Origin: Pseudomonadota bacterium
GTDB taxonomy: Bacteria > Pseudomonadota > Alphaproteobacteria > Rhizobiales > Beijerinckiaceae
Direction of reading: 5' to 3'
NCBI GenBank assembly: GCA_023450615.1
Contig: JAEXGT010000098.1
Location: 1-21,723, forward strand
DNA length: 21,723 nucleotides
The translations under genes and the position numbers were made by a program. Positions 1-7,800 of the stretch are shown one piece after another; the first letter of the stretch is position 1; the number at the start of each line of letters is the position of its first letter. The notes beneath the pieces are model-generated. The model was not told the DNA's origin. It saw nothing but the letters and a program-made list of their open reading frames with translations, and did not search any database.

Positions 1-747
1 CCCATCGCCTGTGTGCTCACCGGAATTTTGGAGTTTGTCATTCTCGATGGCGCTACCGGATTCCCCATGCTCGCCTTGGGTTTGGCGCCTTTCATTATCG
101 GTTCCGCTCTCATGATGACGCTGGCTAACCCCGGCCTGGCGGGCTTTGGCCGGTTGATCATGGTCTTCATTATAGCGCTTCTCGCGCCGAGCAATCCGCA
201 GAGTTATGATCCGCAAATTTTCCTAATTTCCTGCTTGTTTGTGTGCCTTTCCACGGGTCTGCTGTTTGCGATGCAATGCCTGGTTCCGCCAATGTCGCGA
301 GATCGCCAAGTCCGGCAACTTCTGACAGAGGCGCGTAACGAATTCGAGAATGCGCGGATGGATCTGACTTCGCGGTTTTCCCCCGAAGAGAACCTCTTTC
401 GCGACGCCATGCGGATTGGAAAGATCTTTACCTTGAGCAGTGCCACTCCGGATCTGCGTCAGGCTAATGATGAGGCTATGATGTATTTTGATCGGGCAGC
501 GGCCTTGCGACTGTGCTGCCATGAACTCGCGCGCCTCTCAGGTGGTCCGTTGAGCGATGCGGCGGATGCTGCACGGACATCGCTTTCTCAACGGGATTCA
601 AGAAAGATCCTAAGTTCAGCTGAGATGCTGCGCAAAACGGCTCCTGGGTATGCTTCAGCCGCTGCGGCCTGCTCAGCGCTGGTCTCGGCTGCTATTGCCT
701 TTGCGGAGCCATCTGACGCGGCCCATTCCGAGGCGAGAATGCCATGA
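1..747 (+). CDS. FUSC-family aromatic/fusaric acid efflux membrane protein, C-terminal part
   Basis: The reading frame is open from base 1, so the gene begins upstream of the window and only its last 248 residues are visible. The visible part opens with hydrophobic segments (about residues 5-90, ending near the LLFAMQCLVPP stretch). A long soluble, helix-rich C-terminal domain follows. This matches the second half of FUSC/AaeB-type proteins, which are inner-membrane components of exporters for aromatic carboxylic acids such as fusaric or p-hydroxybenzoic acid. The stop overlaps the start of the DUF1656 gene (ATGA), and an HlyD adaptor follows. FUSC-DUF1656-HlyD is the canonical order of such efflux operons, and this context supports the call as strongly as the protein itself. 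The substrate is not deducible. Confidence 0.85.
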   Translation, partial: PIACVLTGILEFVILDGATGFPMLALGLAPFIIGSALMMTLANPGLAGFGRLIMVFIIALLAPSNPQSYDPQIFLISCLFVCLSTGLLFAMQCLVPPMSRDRQVRQLLTEARNEFENARMDLTSRFSPEENLFRDAMRIGKIFTLSSATPDLRQANDEAMMYFDRAAALRLCCHELARLSGGPLSDAADAARTSLSQRDSRKILSSAEMLRKTAPGYASAAAACSALVSAAIAFAEPSDAAHSEARMP

Positions 748-947
748 CCCACACGTTTCATGAACTCGTCATCGGCGGAGTTTTGGTTGCACCACTCGTT
801 ACCTATGCAGTCGCCGCGCTCATCATCATCATTAGCCTGCGCCCGGTTCTGCATCTCGTCAGATTTTCTCATCTCTTCAGTAACCCGTCGATCGCTGAGC
901 TCGGGCTTTACATCACGATCTTCGGCTTCCTGACTTTGTTTCCATAG
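744..947 (+). CDS. DUF1656 small membrane protein of efflux operon
   Basis: This 67-residue protein starts at an ATG overlapping the stop of the upstream FUSC gene by 4 bp, implying translational coupling. It begins HELVIGGV, a typical DUF1656 opening, and has two hydrophobic helices, roughly residues 10-30 and 45-65. DUF1656/AaeX-like proteins are small inner-membrane partners encoded between FUSC transporters and HlyD adaptors. Their exact role is not established. Length and gene order fit the family well, and the adaptor gene starts about 10 bp downstream. Confidence 0.85.
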   Translation: MTHTFHELVIGGVLVAPLVTYAVAALIIIISLRPVLHLVRFSHLFSNPSIAELGLYITIFGFLTLFP

Positions 948-957
948 GATGCGTGCG

Positions 958-2247
958 ATGGAAAAGCCCCAGGATCAAACTATACTGCGCGACGACTTGC
1001 TGACAGAGAGTTTAGTGGAGAAACGCCTTGGCTTGCAGCCCGGCCCCGATTCCGACATAGGCTCTCCTACGGCGCGTATCGGAGGTCCGGGCGAGCGACC
1101 GGTGGATCCTCCAGGATCGGCGTCAACCTCTACTGCGCATAATGGAGCGGGGCGCTTTCTTGTCTCAATGGGTAAGCGCCTCGCCACATTCGCTGTCGTG
1201 GTGGTGGCAGGATTGGCTGCCGTCGTCACTTGGCAAAGGTATGTCCTGGCGCCTTGGACGCGAAACGGAAATATTCGCGTGCAGGTCGCGAATATTGCAC
1301 CTCAGGTTTCGGGGCAGATCGTTGACCTTCGAGTGAGTGATAACCAATTCGTCCGTCAGGGCGATGTGCTCTATGTGATTGACCCGTTCGACTATGACGT
1401 CGTCGTGCGCACCCGCAAGGCTCAGGTGGCCCAGGCTGCCGCAGATCTGGATGTCAAGAAAGCCCAGCTCGAACGGCGGCAGCACCTGTCATCGCTTGCA
1501 ACCACGCCGGAAGAGCAGCAGACATTTGCCGGAAGCGCCGCTCAGGCGAAGGCTGTCTTCGACGCAGCGCAGCAGCAGCTTGCCCAGGCTGAACTGAATC
1601 TCAAAAGGACCAATGTTGTCAGTCCAGTCAGTGGATACGTTACGAATCTTCTGTTGCGTGTCGGGGATTATGCAGTGACGGGAGCGAGCAATATCTCGGT
1701 CATCGACTCAAACAGCTTTTGGATTGACGGATATTTCGAAGAAACCAAGATGGCTGGAATCTGCGTCGGAGACCGGGTCGAAGCTCAGCTGATGGGCTAC
1801 TCCCAGCCGATAATTGGGCATGTTGAAACTATTACTCGAGGCATCAGCGTATCAAACGCCGCACTTGGCGCTCAAGGATTGCCGAACGTAAATCCCATAT
1901 ACACATGGGTGCGTCTCGCGCAGCGTGTGCCTGTCCGCATTGCCATCGACAATGTGCCGCCGGGCGTCCCGCTCGTATCCGGGATGACCGCAACGGTGAC
2001 GATCATGCAGCCGGAGGACGCCGCACGCGAGTCTTTGTTCAGGCGCACATACAAGGTTGTCTCGGATAGCCTTTCAGATTTGGTCCACGGCCCGCAGCCA
2101 TCGCGGCCCGGCTGCCTGCCTCCTGCGACGAGCCAGCCCACATCAACGGAGTCTATCGCAGTTCCGCAGGAGCCAACGTTCCAGTCAGCAGAGGAAATCG
2201 CCCCTGGCATAGCGCCAGGAATGAATATCCCGCCTCGTCTCAAGTAA
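958..2247 (+). CDS. HlyD/EmrA-family periplasmic adaptor subunit of efflux pump
   Basis: This membrane-fusion protein would link the FUSC inner-membrane pump to an outer-membrane channel. With the ATG at 958 it has 429 residues. An AGGA lies about 8 bp before that ATG, whereas the ATG at 949 directly abuts it, so 958 is preferred. A transmembrane helix lies at about residues 75-92. It is followed by the first half of a biotinyl-lipoyl-like domain (PQVSGQIVDLRVSDNQFVRQGD, about residues 115-136), a coiled-coil hairpin rich in Ala/Gln (about 150-220), and the second lipoyl half with a beta-barrel (SPVSGYVTNLLLRVGDYV-like, then the WIDGYFEETK region). Two oddities are the polar, Pro/Gly-rich N-terminal extension of about 70 residues before the helix and the Pro/Ser-rich tail of about 60 residues. 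Both are unusual for AaeA-type adaptors. An internal ATG at 1168 would remove the extension but has no visible ribosome-binding site. Confidence 0.9.
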   Translation: MEKPQDQTILRDDLLTESLVEKRLGLQPGPDSDIGSPTARIGGPGERPVDPPGSASTSTAHNGAGRFLVSMGKRLATFAVVVVAGLAAVVTWQRYVLAPWTRNGNIRVQVANIAPQVSGQIVDLRVSDNQFVRQGDVLYVIDPFDYDVVVRTRKAQVAQAAADLDVKKAQLERRQHLSSLATTPEEQQTFAGSAAQAKAVFDAAQQQLAQAELNLKRTNVVSPVSGYVTNLLLRVGDYAVTGASNISVIDSNSFWIDGYFEETKMAGICVGDRVEAQLMGYSQPIIGHVETITRGISVSNAALGAQGLPNVNPIYTWVRLAQRVPVRIAIDNVPPGVPLVSGMTATVTIMQPEDAARESLFRRTYKVVSDSLSDLVHGPQPSRPGCLPPATSQPTSTESIAVPQEPTFQSAEEIAPGIAPGMNIPPRLK

Positions 2248-2537
2248 CCGGCGGGCGCAAGCCTGAGGTAATGGAGAAGGGATTATGATTTGCAGCGACG
2301 CCGCGCTTTTAGCCAATGCAGAGCAGGTGTGCCGGAAGCAGCAATTGCGGCGGCAAACCGGTCCGCCCCTCATGGGGGCGTGTCAATCGCCGGTGACTAG
2401 AATATGCGGCATTCTCCATGCTTATCCGGAGCTCTGTCGCGACGGAAGCTGACAGGCGCAGTGGCGAAATTAGCCGCCCTATCTGTGAGGCAACGGTTTC
2501 CGACTGAGAATCTTCTATCAAGCAAAGGATGATTCCA

Positions 2538-3695
2538 ATGGCCTCTGACAGACTCTTATCCAACCGTCCGCAGGAACCGATCATGGGCAATCGTGGAGCG
2601 ACAATCCTCGGTCCCCGTAATGTTCCGCTGGAAGCGCAAAACCTCGACCTGCTGGCCTCCCCACCCACGGATGCCGGCACGATTCCCAATCTCAAGTTCT
2701 CCTATGCGGCCGCCCGAAACCGTCTTACGCCCGGCGGATGGGCACGGGAGATCACGGTACGGGAATTGCCGGTTTCGACCACTTTGGCTGGCGTCAACAT
2801 GCGCCTGAAGCCCGGCGGCATTCGGGAGCTTCATTGGCATAAGGAGGCTGAGTGGGCCTACATGATCGCCGGAAGGGCCCGCATCACTGTCGTCGATGCG
2901 GAAGGACGAGTGTTCATCGACGATGTCGGTCCTGGGGATATCTGGAATTTTCCTGCAGGCATTCCCCATTCGATTCAGGGGCTAGAGGAAGGTTGCGAAT
3001 TTCTTCTCGTCTTCGATGACGGGAATTTCTCTGAGAACGAAACTTTCCTTGTGACTGACTGGTTCGCTCATACGCCTCGTGATGTGCTCGCCAAGAGCCT
3101 TGGTCTTCCAGAGACCGCACTGGAAACGTTTCCAAAGGACCCTGAGACCTCGCGGTGGATATTTCCCGCAGATGTCCCTGGCCCGCTCGCGGACGACAGG
3201 GCGGGACGGGAAGCAACGCCGCTATCCTACACCTATCGCATGGAAGCCCAAGCTCCGATCGAGGTGGCGGGCGGACGTGTCAGGATCGTCGACTCTACCA
3301 CGTTCCCGGCTTCGTCCACCATCGCTGCTGCGCTCGTGGAGGTAAAACCGGGCGGCATACGTGAACTTCACTGGCATCCCAATGCCGATGAATGGCAGTA
3401 TTATCTTTCCGGCTCGGCGCGCATGACAGTCTTTGCCTCGTCCGGTAAGGCTCGTACGTTCGATTATCAGGCAGGAGATGTTGGGGCCGTGCCCTTCGCC
3501 ATGGGGCACTACATCCAGAATACAGGAGATGACACGCTGCGTTTCCTGGAGATTTTCCGAAGTCCCTATTATGCCGACATTTCAGCGTGCCAGTGGCTTG
3601 GCGTCTTACCGACCGATCTGATCAAGGCGCACCTGAATGCCGACGACAAGACTGTTGCTTCGCTGCCGCGGACCAAACCCGTCATCGTCGCATAA
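2538..3695 (+). CDS. oxdC: Oxalate decarboxylase, bicupin
   Basis: The predicted enzyme converts oxalate to formate and CO2, using manganese in the characterised family. It has two cupin domains. Numbering from the in-frame ATG at 2529, site 1 has R99, H102, H104, E108 and H147. Site 2 has R278, H281, H283, E288 and H327, followed by E341, which matches the C-domain glutamate of Bacillus OxdC. The segment SENET (168-172) matches the SENST lid of Bacillus OxdC, whose glutamate is the catalytic proton donor separating decarboxylases from oxidases. The ATG at 2538 is preferred because AAAGG (2524-2528) lies 9 bp ahead of it, while it directly abuts 2529. The resulting protein has 385 residues, a normal length. 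No signal peptide is evident. A YoaK-like gene follows after 14 bp, suggesting co-transcription. Confidence 0.92.
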   Translation: MASDRLLSNRPQEPIMGNRGATILGPRNVPLEAQNLDLLASPPTDAGTIPNLKFSYAAARNRLTPGGWAREITVRELPVSTTLAGVNMRLKPGGIRELHWHKEAEWAYMIAGRARITVVDAEGRVFIDDVGPGDIWNFPAGIPHSIQGLEEGCEFLLVFDDGNFSENETFLVTDWFAHTPRDVLAKSLGLPETALETFPKDPETSRWIFPADVPGPLADDRAGREATPLSYTYRMEAQAPIEVAGGRVRIVDSTTFPASSTIAAALVEVKPGGIRELHWHPNADEWQYYLSGSARMTVFASSGKARTFDYQAGDVGAVPFAMGHYIQNTGDDTLRFLEIFRSPYYADISACQWLGVLPTDLIKAHLNADDKTVASLPRTKPVIVA

Positions 3696-3709
3696 CAGGT
3701 GAGGAAGAG

Positions 3710-4426
3710 ATGCGTCCCGCTGACCTGCCGTCCTCCGCATCATCGTCCATTCCGCATTTTCCTATGTGGATGCCGATGCTTCTTGCCTTTTCGGCAGGCT
3801 TCGTCGACGCCGCTCTCTTCTTGGCCTTCGCGGGCTTCTTTGTCGCCCAAGCCACGGGCAGTTTCGTCGTGCTCGGCACTGCGTTGACACACTGGACGGG
3901 TGCCGCCGCGATCAAGGTCGCGGCGATTCCCGTCTTCTTCATCTCTGCATTCCTGACGACGGTCGTGATCCGTATGCTCGGCACGACGGCCCGGGCAATG
4001 ATGCTGACGCTCGGCGCGGAATCGGTTCTCCTTGCGGCAGTGATGGCTCTCGGGTTGAGCGAAGCAGCGGGGGGCAGTGTTCTCACCGCGGGAGAACTGT
4101 TCGGACTGTCAGCGATGGGTGTACAGGCAGCCTTTGCATCGATTTATCTCAATGGGTACGGTTCCACGAATGTCATGACCACCAACACGATCACGTTTGC
4201 ATGTGCGCTCGCCGATAAGTGTTGCGGACGCGAAAGCAGTCAGAAAATAGTGTCGACAGGTTTGGTGTTGATGAGCTTTCTGATCGGCGCCGTACTGGGC
4301 GGAGTAGCATTTACCTGGTCAGGGTATCTATGCTTGTTCTTGCCTATCATGATCATACTCGGCCTCATGGCAGCGGCAAGCGGACGCGTTGTTACGTGGC
4401 AGGTGATGCCGCTCACGACTGACTGA
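3710..4426 (+). CDS. YoaK/DUF1275-family membrane protein
   Basis: This 238-residue integral membrane protein has about six hydrophobic segments. The family hallmark near the N-terminus is visible: AGFVDAALFLAFAGFFVAQ followed by TGSFVVLG. This corresponds to the G-x-VDA...F.a..TGN pattern of DUF1275 (YoaK) proteins, whose function is unknown. The frame is open upstream to 3587, inside the oxalate decarboxylase gene. The ATG at 3710 is chosen because GAGGAAG lies just before it and because upstream residues would overlap the previous gene. The 14-bp spacing implies an operon with the decarboxylase, so a role in oxalate/formate-linked membrane transport or acid stress is possible but only inferred. 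Confidence 0.85.
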   Translation: MRPADLPSSASSSIPHFPMWMPMLLAFSAGFVDAALFLAFAGFFVAQATGSFVVLGTALTHWTGAAAIKVAAIPVFFISAFLTTVVIRMLGTTARAMMLTLGAESVLLAAVMALGLSEAAGGSVLTAGELFGLSAMGVQAAFASIYLNGYGSTNVMTTNTITFACALADKCCGRESSQKIVSTGLVLMSFLIGAVLGGVAFTWSGYLCLFLPIMIILGLMAAASGRVVTWQVMPLTTD

Positions 4427-4881
4427 AGTTCCGCCCTAAGGTTCTCGCTTATAGCCGAAATGACTGCTCCCTGCGCTTTGGGAGGGGAGGACGTGCGTTT
4501 GAGGGCAAGCGATTCGTGATCCGTCATCCTGCTCTTCTCCGGTTGGCTGTGCTCGGCCATCGTCCCCTCAAAGCCCAACAGTCTTGGACCGCAAGTCGGC
4601 TACGCCGGATAATTGTGCAGGATGGCTGCATGATCGGAATGAGTGCCTATGAAGAAGCATCTTTCTGTTGCTGCTATCATGGCCTCTACCAGTTGAAACT
4701 CCGGAACACGTGGTTGCTGCAAAACCTATGATACTATTTCTCGAGAGGATGTTTCGGTCCGCTCCTTGCGCTCGGGCATGGAGGCCCCTCTAGCTCTGAT
4801 AAGGGCGTGAGGTTAAGCTGATAGCGGTAGAGATCCGCGACAAGACCGACTGCAACCACCCAGCTTGGTGGAGGACCCCTA
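4427..4881. other. Intergenic region upstream of the giant sensor kinase gene
   Basis: These 455 bases separate the YoaK-like gene from the kinase gene. Short frames exist (for example 4516-4731 on the plus strand) but show no recognisable domain, ribosome-binding site or codon pattern suggesting a gene. No convincing rho-independent terminator was seen. A promoter for the kinase gene is expected here, but I cannot place one. A GGTGGAGG at 4867-4874 serves the GTG start at 4882. Confidence 0.5.
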
Positions 4882-7800
4882 GTGGACCCATCATCTCAGG
4901 CCGGCGGCAAGGATGTTCATGGCCTCCAAGTTCTCTGGGAGGACAGCGAGCACGCATTCTGCAGACGGGTGAGCCATGCTGGTCAGACTACGGTACTGGC
5001 GGTGGTACCCGTGGCGGAGCATCCATCGCCAGCCACTCTTGATCGCTTGGCGCACGAATTCGCTCTCAGGGACGAACTGGATTCCACCTGGGCGTTGCGG
5101 CCGCGTGCACTCGAACACGACCGCGCTCGGATCCTGCTGGTGCTCGATGATCCGGGCGGCGAGCCGCTGGCCCGGCGGCTCGGCTCCCCTCTCGATCTGG
5201 CGCAGGCTTTGCCTCTGGCAATCGGGGCAGCTGTGGCTCTGGGCAAGGTGCATCAGCGCGGCCTGATCCATAAGGACATCAAGCCCGCCCATCTTATGGT
5301 AGGCTGCGCGGACGGATATGTGCGGCTGACCGGCTTCGGCATTGCCTCGCGCCTGTGCCGCGAGCGCCAGGCCCCAGAAGCTCCTGAAATTATCGCAGGT
5401 ACGCTGGCCTACATGGCGCCCGAGCAGACCGGGCGCATGAACCGCTCTATCGATGCCCGCAGCGACCTCTATGCCCTAGGCGTCACCCTCTACCAGATGC
5501 TCACCGGCGTGCTCCCTTTTACGGCCAGCAATCCCATGGAATGGGTGCACTGCCACATCGCTCGTCAACCTGTCGCGCCGAGCGACAGGGCGGAGCATAT
5601 CCCGACGCCGGTTTCAGCGATCATCATGAAGCTGCTCGCCAAGACGCCCGAGGAGCGATACCAGACCGCCGACGGTCTCGAGCGCGACCTTCGCCACTGC
5701 CTAACCGAATGGCAGGCTCATGGCCGCATCGATGATTTTCCGCTGGGTCGGCAGGATACGCCGGACCGGCTTTTGATCCCGGAGAAGTTGTACGGACGCC
5801 AGGCCGAGATCGCCATGCTGACTGCCGCCTTCGATCGGGTGGTCGCCGGCGGAAAGCCGGAGCTGGTGCTGGTGTCAGGCTATTCCGGCATCGGCAAGTC
5901 TTCGGTGGTGAACGAGCTGCACAGAGTGCTGGTGCCACCGAGGGGTCTGTTTGCCGCCGGCAAGTTCGACCAGTACAGGCGCGACATCCCTTATGCGACG
6001 GTGGCGCAAGCCTTCCAGGGGCTCGTCCGCCAGATCCTCAGCAAGAGTGACGCCGAGTTGGCGAGCTGGCGCGAGGATTTCTTGGAGGCGCTCGGCCCGA
6101 ACGGTCAGATCATGGTCAATCTGGTGCCGGAGCTGGCGCTCATCATCGGAGACCAGCTGCCGACGCCCGATTTGCTCCCGCGAGATGCGCACAAGCACTT
6201 CCAGTTGGTGTTCCGACGCTTTCTCGGCGTGTTCGCCCGGCTGGAGCATCCGCTGGCGCTGTTCCTCGACGATCTGCAATGGCTCGATGCTGCCACGCTC
6301 GAACTGATTGAGTATCTGATGACGCATCCGGAGGTGCGCCACCTCCTGCTGATCGGGGCCTATCGCGACAACGAGGTCGGCCCCTCGCATCCACTCGCGC
6401 GGACGCTGGAGAGAGTGCGTGCCGCCGGGGCGAGCGTACAGGCCATCACACCCGCTCCCTTAAGGCCGGACGATGTAGTGCAGCTGCTGGCGGAAGCTTT
6501 GCGCATAGAGTCCGGGCGCGTACGGCCCCTGGCTGCGCTGGTGTTCGAGAAAACCGGCGGCAACCCGTTTTTCACGATCCAGTTCATCAGCGCGCTGGCC
6601 GACGAGGGACTGCTGACATTAGAGCCGGACACGGGGGCATGGAGATGGGACTTAGATCGCATCCATGCCAAGGGCTACACTGACAACGTCGCGGACCTCA
6701 TGGTCGGCAAGCTTACCCGCCTGCCCCTGATGACCCGAAAGGCTTTAAGCCAACTGAGCTGCCTAGGGAATGCCGCTAAGACGGCGGCGCTCATCTTGGT
6801 CCATGGCGGATCAGAAGCGGCGCTCCACCGGGCCCTCTGGGACGCGGTGCGGGCCGGGCTCGTCCTGCGCTCGGAGGGCACCTATACCTTTCTCCATGAC
6901 CGCGTCCGAGAGGCGGCCTACGGGCTCATTCCGGAAGGCGAGCGGCCGGCAGCGCACCTTCGCATCGGCAGATTGCTCTCGGCCCAAACCGCGGCGGATG
7001 AACTCGATGAGAACATCTTCGACATAGTGAACCAATTTGATCGCGGCGCGGAGCTGATCACCTTGCCCGAGGAACGCGAGCAGGTGGCCGCCTTCAACCT
7101 CCTGGCAGGCAAACGTGCTAAAGCATCAACGGCCTATGCGGCGGCGCTGCAGTACTTCACCACAGGCCGGGCTCTGCTGGCCAACGATGCCTGGTCGCGA
7201 AACTACCAACTGACATTCGACATCGAGCGGCATCGTGCGGAGTGCGAGTTCATGGCTGGCGCGCATGACGCTGCCGAGCAGCGCCTTGAGGCCATCTCAG
7301 CTTACGCCGCGACGCCCATCGACGAGGCGGACATCGTTTGCTTGTCGATGCTGCTCTATTTCACGACAGGCCGCAGTGAGCGTGCGGTCGAGGCTGGGCT
7401 CGCCTATCTTCGGCGCGTCGGAATTATGTGGGCGGCGCATCCTGCGGAATCGGCTGTCCGTCGAGAATATCGGCGCCTGCGATGCAACCTCGCCCGTCAG
7501 CCGATGGCATCGTTGGTCGACATGCCGGCCATGACGGATCCGGGAGTGGTTGCGATCATGGACGTGCTGACTGGCTTGTTTCCCGCTGCGCACTACGTCG
7601 ACCGCTGTCTTCTGGAACTCGTATTGCTCCGGATGACCAATCTAAGCCTGGAACACGGCAATTGCGACAGCTCCTGCGTCGCCTATTCCGCATTGAATAT
7701 GGTGCTTGGCCCACGCTTCGCTGACTACCGGACCGCATACGATTTCGGTCAGATCGCCTGCGAACTCGTGGATCGGCGCGGTATGAGCCGTTACAAAGCG

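Noticed and set aside
4516..4731. A 71-residue plus-strand frame before the giant kinase gene.
   Set aside because: It has no ribosome-binding site, no recognisable domain and an atypical Cys-rich, Arg-rich composition consistent with a chance frame.
5875..6390. A 171-residue minus-strand frame within the giant kinase gene.
   Set aside because: It is the antisense of the AAA ATPase domain, where the plus strand shows clear Walker motifs.
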